DNA of 37,774 nucleotides from Thalassotalea sp. 42_200_T64 (GTDB taxonomy: Bacteria; Pseudomonadota; Gammaproteobacteria; Enterobacterales; Alteromonadaceae), in contig MABC01000080.1 in the NCBI GenBank assembly GCA_002162925.1, forward strand, positions 1-37,774, read 5' to 3'. The notes beneath the pieces are model-generated. The model searched no databases and was not told the DNA's origin. It saw nothing but the letters and a program-made list of their open reading frames with translations. How positions within the stretch are numbered: the stretch's first letter is position 1; each line of letters starts with the position of its first letter. A program made the position numbers and the translations under genes. This document shows, piece after piece, positions 7,068-15,569 of this stretch.

Positions 7068-7180
7068 CTTATTAAAACTATAATAAAAGTTTAGTGTGTG
7101 AATGAACATTTATTGAAATTGCTGACGATTTAATTCGAAATGCGCACTAATACACTTTAAATTACACAAGAAAATATCCT

Positions 7181-7576
7181 ATGAAATCATATAAAGGTGG
7201 CTGCCACTGTGGGGTTGTCAAATTTGGAATAATCGCTGACATTAAAAGTGTTATTAAATGTAACTGTTCAATTTGCACTAAAAAGGGAGCTCTATTATTT
7301 AAGGTAAAACCGGATAATTTCAATCTGGTATCGGGTAAAGGTAATCTCACCCTTTACACGTTTAATACAAAAATTGCTAAGCACCTGTTTTGTGATGTCT
7401 GTGGAATTCACTGTTTTCATCATCCTAGGTCAACCCCCGACCTTATTGCCATTAATGTTAATTGCTTAGACGAAGAACTTGATTTTAGCTCAGTTGAAAT
7501 AATACACTTCGATGGAAAAAATTGGGATAAGGATAATTTACACAAGATAGGTGTCACCAAAGAACCTATCAAGTAA
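7181..7576 (+). CDS. GFA-family (CENP-V/Gfa-like) zinc protein
   Basis: A 131-residue protein of the family named after glutathione-dependent formaldehyde-activating enzyme. The zinc ligands fit the family: GGCHCGVVKF (C8, C10), CNCSICTKKGAL (three Cys) and FCDVCGIHCFHHP (two Cys plus further His/Cys). Most members have no proved activity, so formaldehyde metabolism should not be assumed. The gene appears complete and stands alone between two integrase fragments, so it is probably cargo of a former island. Confidence 0.88.
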   Translation: MKSYKGGCHCGVVKFGIIADIKSVIKCNCSICTKKGALLFKVKPDNFNLVSGKGNLTLYTFNTKIAKHLFCDVCGIHCFHHPRSTPDLIAINVNCLDEELDFSSVEIIHFDGKNWDKDNLHKIGVTKEPIK

Positions 7577-7698
7577 TTCAAGCGGGACTTTAACCGTTTT
7601 CTGGTTTCGCTTCACAAGTTTATCTATTTAAAGCCCCTTAATGTGGCGTTAACGTTCGCTTCCGGCAGCTTTACCGACCTTATTTTCGTTGTTAAGTC

Positions 7699-8270
7699 AT
7701 AGTGTTTTTGGTCAGCTTAGTGGCAACGGTCAATAAACTTGGCAACTTCTATGCTCCGGCAACGTGCAATCAGGCGTTGATGATTTTAAAGTCGATGACG
7801 AGAAGTGCGCTTCACCTAGGCATGGTCGACGAAGATGTTTGTGTCCGGGTGAAGTAATTTAAACTCAATAATGCACGGACCAGATTTCTGAACGTGTATG
7901 AGGTGAAACGATTAATAAAAGTGTGCAAGGAGTACTCGAACAAAACAATTTCGGACTATATTGCTCTACTGGCGTTAACTGGCCTCAGGTGTGGTGAGGT
8001 GTCGAACATTAAGCTGATTGATGTTGATGTTAAAAAGCGAGTGGTACACATACCTATAACTAAGAATGGTAAACCCAGAAGCATCTATTTAACCGATTTG
8101 ATGATGGCATTTATTGATCGTGTGCCGCTGAAACTTGATACCCCGTACTTGTTTGCAGGTAGGGCGAAAGGGAAACCGATAGGCTCCTCGTAAGGCATTC
8201 ATTAAATTACTTAAACGTGCCCAGATCAGCCCTGATGATGTGTGTTTACATACCTTAAGGCTGCCTATTC
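7699..8270 (+). pseudogene. Tyrosine recombinase, core and partial catalytic domain
   Basis: One frame reads NKLGNFYAPATCNQALMILK, then RSALHLGMVDEDVCVRVK, an in-frame TAA at 7855-7857, then FKLNNARTRFLNVYEVKRL and LLALTGLRCGEVSNIKLIDV, which carries the catalytic Arg. ITKNGKPRSIYL holds the beta-hairpin Lys. Near 8190 the frame shifts, and RKAFIKLLKRAQ plus VCLHTLR gives box II. The sequence then departs and becomes an AraC C-terminus, so the second Arg-His region and the Tyr nucleophile are missing. It thus has a nonsense codon, a frameshift and a truncation. It is probably the partner of the arm-domain stub at 6569. Confidence 0.85.
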
Positions 8271-8487
8271 ATACTTATCAATCAGCGCTTTGGAAAGGCG
8301 CTTTAAAAAACATCTCGGTAAAACACCTCGCCAATACACCATTGGCGTAAGACTCGAACATGCAAAACAGCTATTGTTAGAAACGAATAAAAGCCTAGCT
8401 GTTATCGCTCAGGAAACCGGTTTTTGTGATCAAAGTCACTTTACCCGAGCCTATAAAAAGTTATATCAGCTTGTGTCCAAGCCATGA
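8267..8487 (+). pseudogene. AraC-family regulator, C-terminal HTH remnant
   Basis: From about 8267 the frame reads YLSISALERRFKKHLGKTP, then RQYTIGVRLEHAKQLLLETN and LAVIAQETGFCDQSHFTRAY, the second AraC helix-turn-helix and its surroundings. The sensor domain and most of the first HTH are absent and the tail after LYQL is short. The piece joins the integrase at its HTLR motif without a gap, so it marks a deletion or illegitimate recombination. An open frame from a GTG at 8242 could in principle express it. Confidence 0.78.
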
Positions 8488-8531
8488 TCGTAATAGCACC
8501 AAAGAGCCTTCTTAATAATTAAGGGAGTCGA

Positions 8532-8552
8532 TGACAATTGACAATTGACAAT
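8532..8552 (+). repeat. Three tandem copies of TGACAAT
   Basis: A perfect 7-bp unit repeated three times just before tRNA-His-tail repeat copy 2. Role unknown. Confidence 0.8.
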
Positions 8553-8610
8553 TGATCTCATTGTCAGAATGAAAAATCCAAAGTCCAATATAGCCGAAAT
8601 TAATTGTCTT

Positions 8611-8870
8611 GCATTATTCTGTGAGTTTAGATATCTATCTTATGACATTGAAATCCAACTCAGAACAATACTGACAGCCTGATTGTGATTCCATTTTCGA
8701 TCGCCGTGAAGTTCAAATCCCATTAGCCACGCCATTTTTCCTGGTACAAGACATTTCACAACGTCAATATGAACAAAATTTATAGCCAAGTTGTTTTTTT
8801 CAAAACGACGGATAAAACTCAATTAAAATTAACAACCATAAATTACTCCTATGGATATCCTGTACACATT
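8611..8870 (+). repeat. tRNA-His-tail repeat, copy 2
   Basis: The core at 8681-8734 starts GATTGTGATTCC and ends AAATCCCATTAGCCACGCCA; the variable-loop part between is altered and lengthened. ATTCTGTGAGTTT upstream, and TATAGCCAA, CAACCATAAATT and ATATCCTGTACACATT downstream, match copy 1. It fills the gap between the AraC remnant and the sigma gene (8488-8964); no gene is visible there. Confidence 0.78.
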
Positions 8871-8964
8871 GCGGTGATCACTTAAAATTGTATGAAAATT
8901 AGACTTTTACGCCAATCAATGTTTAATATAGCAGTACAAGCATTTATGGATAAGCGCATTATTA

Positions 8965-9546
8965 ATGGAAAAAACAGTGAAGCTCTCCGATATATTTATG
9001 GGTTATCGCGGTAACATTCGGCAATTGATCAGTCGTATTGTTAAACGTGATGATATTGATGATATTGTTCAAGAAACCTTTATACGCACTTATGAAGCAG
9101 ATCTTAAGCAAAAAATAAAATATGTACGCAGTTACATGTTAACGACAGCCAAGAATCTGGCTCTTAATCACAGCGCAAGATGGGACAATAAATTTAATGA
9201 CTCATTAGAGGATTTTACTGTGCCACCTGTCGAATTAAATAGCCGCTCTTTTGAAGAAGACTTCGAAAGTCAAGAAAAGTTTCTTTTTTTCTGCCGTGCA
9301 GCTGAGCAATTACCCAGTTCAGTACGCAAGTGTTTTGTCCTAAAAAAGGTTTATGGATTAAGCCAAAAAGAAATTGCACAATATTTACAATTGAGTGAAA
9401 GCACCGTTGAAAAGCATGTAGCAAAAGGCTTATTAAAAAGTGTACAATTTATGCAGGAAATGGAGCATAACAGTGGTCAAAGCACTCAAATAAAGGGTTC
9501 TAAAATAACCAGCAAGGGTAAAAAGAAAAGAGTTTTAAGTAAATGA
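8965..9546 (+). CDS. FecI-type ECF sigma factor
   Basis: A 193-residue sigma factor. Region 2 (residues about 10-80) contains RDDIDDIVQETFIRTYEA and YVRSYMLTTAKNLALNHSAR. Region 4 (about 113-165) contains LPSSVRKCFVLKKVYGLSQK, EIAQYLQLSESTVEKHVAKG. A basic tail follows. It overlaps the FecR-like gene by 4 bases (ATGA), the usual arrangement for a surface-signalling pair. It would be released when the TonB receptor reports its ligand through FecR and would then transcribe the receptor gene. The second, decayed locus at 14.8 kb carries a related region 4 (KIYGFSQKEIAKELNLSQ). Confidence 0.93.
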   Translation: MEKTVKLSDIFMGYRGNIRQLISRIVKRDDIDDIVQETFIRTYEADLKQKIKYVRSYMLTTAKNLALNHSARWDNKFNDSLEDFTVPPVELNSRSFEEDFESQEKFLFFCRAAEQLPSSVRKCFVLKKVYGLSQKEIAQYLQLSESTVEKHVAKGLLKSVQFMQEMEHNSGQSTQIKGSKITSKGKKKRVLSK

Positions 9547-10601
9547 GTAATGTCAGTCAGTTTTACAGTAAAGAGCACATACAAGAACAAGCCTGTTTGT
9601 GGATAAGTCGCATCGACCGCGGTTTATCGCCTACAGCAAAGCAAGCGCTGGTGAATTGGAGCCAGCAAAAGCACACACATTATACTACATTGCTTGAAAT
9701 GGCTTCGTATTGGGATGACTTGAGCGTACTCAATGAATTAAGCGATCTGTTCCCATTAGAAAGAAACCAGCCAAAATCAAGAAAATTAACCGCGATAGTG
9801 ATGGCTGCGAGTATTGCATTTATCTCTTTGATAAGTGCAAATACCTTGTTAAATGAATCATTCATCCCCTTCTTACCATCATACAAAGAGCACCAATTAA
9901 CCCAAATTCAAACTTTTGCCACTAAAGTCGGTGAACAGGCAAGTTTTACTTTATCTGATGGTAGCCATATACAGTTAAATACCAATACTGAAGTTGCAAT
10001 CAATTATGGCAGCAACCAAAGAAAGTTAACTTTAGTACGAGGCGAGGCGCAGTTTGACGTCAATCACGATATTAGCCGCCCTTTTACTGTCGTTGCCGGG
10101 GAAAAATCTTTTACTGCCTTAGGAACCATTTTCAATGTCCAAAAAAATAACGAGCAGGCCCTAGAACTAGTTGTTATTGAGGGGCGGGTACTTATTGCCA
10201 AAGCCAATGAAGCCATTGATGTGATTAAACAGTCGTTTGACCAACCCCTAGCCACCTTGCTACCTGGCATATTAGTTAAATCAGGTGAAAAAGCGACGAT
10301 TGCAGAGCATGTTGATGCGCCAGTACAAGAAGTTTCCCTAAGCCAAGTGCAACGTGATTTAGCTTGGCAACAAGGTATGCTTATTTTTGAAGGAGAACCG
10401 TTAACAACAGCCTTAGCCGATATCAGTCGATACACTAAAATTCATTTTGAAATTATTGATCCGCAAATCGCTAATTTAAAAGTCGCTGGCTACTTTCGAG
10501 CTGATGATATTGATGGTTTGATAGCATCATTAGAAATTAACCTAAACATTACTTCCAGCAAAGCGCCCAACAACACCATTTTACTCTCGTTGGCAAACTA
10601 A
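9543..10601 (+). CDS. FecR-type anti-sigma regulator
   Basis: A 352-residue single-pass inner-membrane protein that holds the sigma factor and senses the receptor's STN domain in the periplasm. Domains in order: cytoplasmic DUF4880-like segment (residues about 14-60, EQACLWISRIDRGLSPTAKQ); membrane helix (about 81-102, LTAIVMAASIAFISLISANT); periplasmic FecR domain (about 125-225, with ASFTLSDGSHIQLNTNTEV, KLTLVRGEAQFDV and FTALGTIFNV); and a C-terminal domain from about 275 (LAWQQGMLIFEGEPLTTALA) resembling DUF4974/STN. It is complete and coupled to the sigma gene by overlap. The receptor-side STN follows after a 200-base gap. Confidence 0.93.
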   Translation: MSNVSQFYSKEHIQEQACLWISRIDRGLSPTAKQALVNWSQQKHTHYTTLLEMASYWDDLSVLNELSDLFPLERNQPKSRKLTAIVMAASIAFISLISANTLLNESFIPFLPSYKEHQLTQIQTFATKVGEQASFTLSDGSHIQLNTNTEVAINYGSNQRKLTLVRGEAQFDVNHDISRPFTVVAGEKSFTALGTIFNVQKNNEQALELVVIEGRVLIAKANEAIDVIKQSFDQPLATLLPGILVKSGEKATIAEHVDAPVQEVSLSQVQRDLAWQQGMLIFEGEPLTTALADISRYTKIHFEIIDPQIANLKVAGYFRADDIDGLIASLEINLNITSSKAPNNTILLSLAN

Positions 10602-10636
10602 GTGCTTTTAGAAAAATTTAAAAAATTTAGATAGTT

Positions 10637-10662
10637 AACAAATATTTCCTCGAAATATTGTT
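10637..10662 (+). terminator. Hairpin after the sigma/anti-sigma pair
   Basis: AACA(A)ATATTTC and GAAATATTGTT pair over 11 bp with one bulged A and a CTC loop, followed by GCTTTATT. It lies 35 bases after the FecR stop and could end or weaken transcription before the receptor. The U tract is poor. Confidence 0.45.
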
Positions 10663-10774
10663 GCTTTATTCACGCTAAACATAAAACTCCATAGCGGTAT
10701 TTTAATGCGACTATTTTAGGGTGGTAATTTGTGTGTGTTTATAAGAGAATAAAATAAAATAAAAATTATATAGA

Positions 10775-10803
10775 GGAAATTCTCTGCTGGTCTGTTTATT
10801 AAT
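10775..10803 (+). promoter_or_regulatory. Possible FecI-type promoter of the STN/receptor genes
   Basis: GGAAAT at 10775-10780 equals the -35 box of the E. coli fecA promoter. Seventeen bases further lies ATTAAT; the known -10 (TCCTTT) is not matched, so only half the promoter is convincing. The placement, just before the STN frame and after the sigma operon, is what a surface-signalling system would need. Confidence 0.35.
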
Positions 10804-10804
10804 A

Positions 10805-11119
10805 TTGCACAGTTGGCGAAATATTTTTCGTCTGTTTCATGTCACGACAAAGCAAATACTTAAATCTTATATTATCGCGTCAACGTTGATCATTATAATG
10901 TCGCCTATTGCCTTTGCCGATGGCTTGACTCGCTTTGATATTGATAAACAACGAGCTGATAAAGCCATTATTGCATTTGCCAAAAAAACAGATCAAACCG
11001 TTATTTTTTCGTTTGATTTGACGAAGAAACATCAAGAAAAATGCACTAAAAGGTTACTATTCAGTCACATCGGGCCTAAAAAGATTACTAAACGGTTCGG
11101 GTTTAATCGCTGTTGTTAA
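10805..11119 (+). pseudogene. STN signalling domain cut from its TonB receptor by a frameshift
   Basis: The frame (TTG start, uncertain) has a signal peptide (SYIIASTLIIIMSPIAFA), then an STN domain: RFDIDKQRADKAIIAFAKKT and DQTVIFSFDLTKKHQE. It then runs off family pattern. One base on, the frame of the receptor reads NALKGYYSVTSGLKRLLNGS and GLIAVVNNSGQLCIQVE, the rest of the STN domain, and stays open without a stop into the receptor at 11175. The sequence at 11036-11043 is GAAAAATG; with four As instead of five the whole would be one STN-receptor polypeptide of about 970 residues. STN normally passes the ligand signal to FecR, so this break should disconnect signalling. It may be a real mutation or a homopolymer assembly error. 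Confidence 0.82.
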
Positions 11120-11174
11120 TAACTCTGGTCAACTGTGCATTCAAGTTGAAACACATAAACAGGGAATAACAACA

Positions 11175-13727
11175 ATGAAAAATAAAACTATGAAAGTGGC
11201 TTTAGTGCCAATGATTTTAGGTGCTGCAAGCCAAGCTGCTTTAGCACAAGAATCTGCCCAAGATCAAGAAATCGAGCAAATATCGATTATTGGTAGCCGG
11301 GTGTCAGGGCGTTCTGCTGATGAATTACCCGTACCCGTCGATATATTGTCCGCGGAAGCATTAGCCAATACCGGTCAAACTGAAGTGGGTCGAATGCTGC
11401 AAGCAATAGCACCATCATTTAACTTTTCGAGTTCATCAATCAGCGACGGTACCGATGCATTACGCCCGGCAACGTTACGTGGTTTAGGGCCTGACCAAAC
11501 ATTAGTACTCATTAATGGCAAACGCCGCCATCAAGCAAGTTTAATTCACATAAATACCTCTGTCGGCCGCGGTACCGCGGGCACAGATATGAATGCAATT
11601 CCTGCATCATCAATTAAACGAATTGAAGTTTTACGTGATGGCGCGGCAGCCCAGTATGGTTCTGATGCCATTGCCGGTGTAATTAATATTGTTCTGAACG
11701 ATGCCAGTGAAGGCGGAAAGGTTTCCGTATCTTATGGTGAATATTCTGAAGGGGATGGTGAAACCATAAATGTCGATATCTCGAAAGGGTTTTCGTTAGG
11801 TGATAACGGCTATTTAAACGCCACATTAAACTTCCGTGACCGTGGCACAACCAATCGAGCGGGGTTACATGGCTCTTGCCAATTCTCTGGTTGTACAGAA
11901 TTGCCTAATGGTGACAATTTATTAGGTGATCCTCGTGAGGCAACGGCATCGAGAAACACATTTCGCATTGGTGATGCAGATTCAGAACAAGTTGCTTTGA
12001 CCATCAATACCGGTTATCAACTCGGCGATGGTGAACTTTATGGTTTCATTACCTATTCGAAACGCGATAATGAGTCGGCTGCTTTTTTTCGCCATAATGC
12101 CAATAGCGGTGGTAATGCGCCGTTGCAAGATGGTGATGCCACTATTCCCGCGGGTTTTTTGCCAAAAATCAACTCCGATATCAAAGATGTTTCGTACAAC
12201 TTCGGTTATCAAGTCGACTTTAGCAATGACGCCAGTTTAGATTTGTCATACACTTACGGTCAAAATAAGATTGACTACACCACCAGCGATACCATTAACT
12301 CTTCGTTTGCAAATTCTTTACAATATACGACGACAATGAGTGCTAGTGAAATTCGTAATTCAGTGCCTCGTGAAGCCTTTGCCTACGGTTTAGAGTTAAC
12401 GTTGGAAACTTTGAATCTTGATTATACTCAAGCATTCGATTTGTTTTCATTGGCCATGGGCGCTGAAATTCGCACCGATGAATACCGAGTTACAGCCGGC
12501 GATGAATACTCTTATCGCGATTATGATACGGAAAATGGCGAGAGCATATTTGCAACCGACAGGAGCCCCGGTAGCCAAGGTTTTGGCGGCATTGGTCCCG
12601 TTTCAGAAGTAGATGAAAGCCGAGATGTCATTTCTTTTTATGCCGAAGTTGAAACAGAAATTACCGACGATTTCTTGGTAAGTGGCGCCGTCCGTTATGA
12701 TGACTTTGATGGCTTTGGCGATAGCAGTAATTTCAAATTAGCGGCAAACTGGTCAATCACTGAAGACATTGCTATTCGTGGTGCGATGAGTACGGGTTTT
12801 CGTGCGCCGTCAATGCAACAGCTGTACTTCAATAACATCAGTACGCAATTTATTACCAACCCTGATGACCCAACAGGTGACCAAATCGCTGTTCAAATAG
12901 GCACCTTTCGCAATGACAGTGTTTTAGCGCAAGCCATTGGTATTCCTGAATTAAAAGAGGAAGAAGCGACTAACTTTAGTCTCGGCACCGTGATTCAAGT
13001 TAGCGATGATATCAACCTAACCGTTGACTGGTATTCAATCGATATTGACGATCGCATTGTTATCAGTAATAAACTCGGTACTGGCTTGTCTCCTGCTTTA
13101 GATGCCGCCTTAAAAGCATCTGGTGCTGGAGCTGGTCAGTTCTTCTTAAATGGAGCCGATACCGAAACAACCGGCATTGACATTATTGCCACCTGGAATA
13201 CAGAACTACTGGGCGGTGATTTAGACTTAACCTTTGCTGCAAACTTCACAGAAACCGATGTGGTAAACCTATTCACACCAAAAGACAGTGGTTTAGGTGA
13301 CATTCCGCCAGAAGAAATTTTTTCGGAGCAAGACATTTCCATCATTGAAGAATGGCAACCGGAAGATCGTATTAGCGTAAGTGGCTTATACACAATGGGC
13401 GACTTAACCGTTAATTTGGCTTTTAACCGTTATGGTGAATATACCATTACCGACGGTGGCAGACAAACGTATGGCGCTGAAGTGTTAACGGATTTACGCA
13501 TTAATTACCAAGTCACAGAAAATATATCATTTAACCTTGGCGGCAATAACATATTTGATGTATACCCTGATAAAAATGAAATTGGTAACTCGCGTACCGG
13601 TACCATAGTGGATGCCAGTGGCAATGTTATTGTCAATAGCCCTGGAGTATTTACCTACTCTCGCCGCTCAGCACCGTTTGGTTTTAACGGCGCTTTTTAC
13701 TACGCTGGCGCAGAATATAAGTTCTAG
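11175..13727 (+). CDS. TonB-dependent outer-membrane receptor
   Basis: An 850-residue receptor. Residues 1-24 (MKNKTMKVALVPMILG then AASQAALA) read as a signal peptide. A TonB-box-like stretch (EIEQISIIGSR) follows. The plug spans about 45-170, with LRPATLRGLGPDQTLVLING and RIEVLRDGAAAQYGSDAIAG. The remainder is the beta-barrel, ending in the expected aromatic residue (YYAGAEYKF). AGGGA lies 10 bases before the ATG, so an independent start is credible even if the original protein began at the STN domain. The ligand is unknown; the plug style (VINIVLND, RGTAGTDMNAIP) is common in marine receptors for organic substrates as well as siderophores. It is likely controlled by the sigma/FecR pair upstream. 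Confidence 0.94.
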   Translation: MKNKTMKVALVPMILGAASQAALAQESAQDQEIEQISIIGSRVSGRSADELPVPVDILSAEALANTGQTEVGRMLQAIAPSFNFSSSSISDGTDALRPATLRGLGPDQTLVLINGKRRHQASLIHINTSVGRGTAGTDMNAIPASSIKRIEVLRDGAAAQYGSDAIAGVINIVLNDASEGGKVSVSYGEYSEGDGETINVDISKGFSLGDNGYLNATLNFRDRGTTNRAGLHGSCQFSGCTELPNGDNLLGDPREATASRNTFRIGDADSEQVALTINTGYQLGDGELYGFITYSKRDNESAAFFRHNANSGGNAPLQDGDATIPAGFLPKINSDIKDVSYNFGYQVDFSNDASLDLSYTYGQNKIDYTTSDTINSSFANSLQYTTTMSASEIRNSVPREAFAYGLELTLETLNLDYTQAFDLFSLAMGAEIRTDEYRVTAGDEYSYRDYDTENGESIFATDRSPGSQGFGGIGPVSEVDESRDVISFYAEVETEITDDFLVSGAVRYDDFDGFGDSSNFKLAANWSITEDIAIRGAMSTGFRAPSMQQLYFNNISTQFITNPDDPTGDQIAVQIGTFRNDSVLAQAIGIPELKEEEATNFSLGTVIQVSDDINLTVDWYSIDIDDRIVISNKLGTGLSPALDAALKASGAGAGQFFLNGADTETTGIDIIATWNTELLGGDLDLTFAANFTETDVVNLFTPKDSGLGDIPPEEIFSEQDISIIEEWQPEDRISVSGLYTMGDLTVNLAFNRYGEYTITDGGRQTYGAEVLTDLRINYQVTENISFNLGGNNIFDVYPDKNEIGNSRTGTIVDASGNVIVNSPGVFTYSRRSAPFGFNGAFYYAGAEYKF

Positions 13728-13903
13728 TACTTAGTGATATCGATGTAAATCGGGTGGTTGTTCTTTCAGGATTAAAATGGTCTGTCAAAAAACATTTTTC
13801 TCGGAGAAGTTCAACAGCCCACTGCGTTGGTTGTTCCTAAGGAGATGTCTTCAATATTTATAACAGGTAGCGCAACCTGCAATAACATCAGCATCAAGCA
13901 AAT

Positions 13904-13937
13904 ATTAATTCCTTAGATTAACTTCTAGGGAATTAAT
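13904..13937 (+). promoter_or_regulatory. Hairpin covering the integrase ribosome site, copy 2
   Basis: The same 13-bp stem as at 6533-6565 (ATTAATTCC...GGAATTAAT with TTAG/CTAG inside), only the loop differing. It lies 4 bases before an ATG. Of the rest of 13728-14016, only the integrase stub that follows is recognisable. Confidence 0.6.
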
Positions 13938-13941
13938 ATCT

Positions 13942-14007
13942 ATGCTAAATAACATCAGTATAATTAAACTATTCCAATTCACCGATAAATCCATCCTTGC
14001 CAACTGA
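13942..14007 (+). pseudogene. Tyrosine recombinase, first 21 residues only
   Basis: The frame begins MLNNISIIKLFQFTDKSILA and stops. KLFQFTDKSI parallels KRFKFTDKTI at the start of the integrase stub at 6569, and the upstream hairpin is shared, so this is the beginning of a second related integrase. All downstream domains are gone; the decayed FecR gene begins 10 bases later on the other strand. Confidence 0.65.
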
Positions 14008-14016
14008 TCAACATAT

Positions 14017-14791
14017 TTATGTGGATTTCATCAGTGAAAGCTGAATATGTGATGCACCGACTTTATTAGCCTTAATATTAAATTGTTCATCTAGTATCTC
14101 TAACAGGCCGTCAATATCTCCGGTTTTAAAGCGCCCGCCTATCCGAATGCTTTTCAGATGTTCGTCTTTAAACTCAATATCAATATTGGAGTAGCGTGAC
14201 ATCTCCACAATGACTTCTTCTAAAGTTTCGCCTTTAAAAATAAGCTTTCCTTCATGCCATGCCAAAGTCTTATTTATTTCTTTTGCTACATTTTCTTTGG
14301 TTATTTCATTGTGCTCAGTAGTATCCTTGGGGGGATGATAACTCGTTCACCGGCATTAACTAACAATGTCTCTTTGGTTATTGGTTGGGTAAATAAGGCT
14401 TCTACTGTTTCGCTAAGTTCGGCATCGGAAATAGCAACCTTGCCTTCAGTAACAATGAGCTCAAGCGTTGAGTGTTTATCATATTGCACATTAAAAGCGG
14501 TGCCGACAGCAATAAAAGATTTATCACCGGCAGAAAAGATTAATTTTCGCTTTTTGTTATGTGCAACTTTGATATGAGCTTCGCCTTTTACCAGGGTGAG
14601 CTTTCTTGTCATTGCAGTAAAATGCACTTTGACCAAGCTATCTGTATTAAGCGTTAGTACTGACGAATCTGGCAGCTCAATGACAGATTTTTCACCGACC
14701 GAGGTACGATAACTTTGGCTAACCATAAAGAGCCTTATTCTTTCATTTTATTGGTGTCAGGAAGTTGTACAATATTATTATTATTATTCAT
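14017..14791 (-). pseudogene. Second FecR-type regulator, deleted and frameshifted
   Basis: The ATG at 14791 overlaps the sigma remnant's stop (TAATG) and opens MNNNNNIVQLPDTNKMKE before a stop. The next recognisable part is already the periplasmic FecR domain (VGEKSVIELPDSSVLTLNTD, KLTLVKGEAHIKV, FIAVGTAFNVQYD), so the N-terminal sigma-binding part and the membrane helix are deleted. At about 14330 a run of six C (minus strand) breaks the frame; seven would restore GERVIIPPKDTTEHNEITKE. The C-terminal domain (LAWHEGKLIFKGETLEEVI) then reads to the stop at 14017. It is a paralogue of the intact FecR at 9543, clearly non-functional because of the deletion even if the C-run is an error. Confidence 0.85.
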
Positions 14792-15108
14792 TATTGTTTA
14801 CCCCTTAATTTTAATCCGGTTGCACCAGTCATTACTTTGCGCTGCTTATCATTGAGTTTTCTTTCCAAATGATCACTACATTTTCGCATGCCATTAGCCG
14901 TATGATTTTCAACTGTGTATTGGCTTAAATTGAGTTCTTTTGCTATTTCTTTTTGGCTGAAGCCATAAATCTTTCGCATCACAAAAACCTTTCTACATTG
15001 TAGCGGTAAATGCCTTACTGATTCACAGAAGTTGTTAAATTCCTCATCGGTTAACACTTGCTGATAAGTACCATCATAGTAGTTACAATTTAACGGATAG
15101 CATAGTCG
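14791..15108 (-). pseudogene. Second FecI-type sigma factor, only region 4 left
   Basis: The frame from about 15108 reads YYDGTYQQVLTDEEFNNFCE, then VRHLPLQCRKVFVMRKIYGF, SQKEIAKELNLSQYTVENHT: region 4 with its helix-turn-helix, then a basic tail. Region 2, needed for core and -10 binding, is missing, and an in-frame stop lies just upstream at 15109-15111. It ends with a 1-base overlap to the FecR remnant, the usual gene order. Confidence 0.85.
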
Positions 15109-15209
15109 TTAGGCTCGAAGGCATTAATTTAACCAATGAAGTTTCTGAAAAATATGCAATTTCACCTGAATTATTAAGGGATTACGCACAAACAGGACGT
15201 CGGTATTAA
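15102..15209 (+). pseudogene. Last residues of a TonB-dependent receptor
   Basis: A + strand frame reads VVRLEGINLTNEVSEKYAIS then PELLRDYAQTGRRY and stops. EGINLTNE followed by YAQTGRRY is the typical penultimate/last strand wording of many TonB receptors; the final strand is lost. It lies head-on against the sigma remnant, so it may be the debris of that sigma factor's own receptor, inverted or moved. It is short, and the call rests on motif memory. Confidence 0.6.
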
Positions 15210-15254
15210 TTGTCGGTTGCAGCCTCATTCTAATATTTGAAGATTAGCACGTAT

Positions 15255-15284
15255 AGCCGATAGGTATTCCTTTACATATCGGCT
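15255..15284. terminator. Inverted repeat in the 360-bp gap 15210-15569
   Basis: AGCCGATA and TATCGGCT pair perfectly over 8 bp with a 14-base loop, 45 bases after the receptor remnant stop. No U tract follows, so the terminator role is weak. The rest of the gap holds the tRNA-His pseudogene and a probable promoter region for the lipoprotein, without a clear consensus. Confidence 0.3.
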
Positions 15285-15357
15285 TCACTGTTACTATCAA
15301 TGTGCTTCAAACCTAGAGGCAGTTAATAACATCCTCATACATTTATGTATATCAGTA

Positions 15358-15420
15358 GTGGCTATAGCTCAGTTGGTAGAGCCCTTGTGATACCGGTTGT
15401 CGAGGGTTCAACCCATTGTT
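15358..15420 (+). pseudogene. tRNA-His pseudogene with internal deletion
   Basis: It begins GTGGCTATAGCTCAGTTGGT and AGAGCCC exactly as a bacterial tRNA-His, then loses about five bases of the anticodon stem (TTGTGATACCGG follows directly) and a few in the T arm (GGGTTCAACCCATTG). The acceptor 3' strand and CCA are gone. It cannot fold as a tRNA. It is the only copy in the window with the 5' half, and shows which tRNA the three 3'-half repeats come from. Confidence 0.85.
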
Positions 15421-15569
15421 GTTCTCTGCATGCCTACCAATATCGTATCGACTTAGAATTAATTGTAACTGTATGTTTAATCAGCTTTAAAAGTATTTTT
15501 CTTTTACAGGTAATGCAGTAGTATGCACTTATTCATTAGAGGTGAAACTTACCTTAATCAAGGAATGGT

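Noticed and set aside
11036..11043. Programmed +1 frameshift joining STN to receptor
   Set aside because: The A-run is short, no known +1 signal (rare codon or stop at the shift) is present, and the receptor has its own start. A simple one-base insertion explains it better, though it cannot be excluded.
12028..12612. Small + strand proteins inside the TonB receptor
   Set aside because: Out-of-frame shadows of a long conserved gene with no ribosome sites or family motifs.
15358..15420. Functional tRNA-His gene
   Set aside because: The anticodon stem and T arm have deletions and the 3' acceptor strand and CCA are missing.
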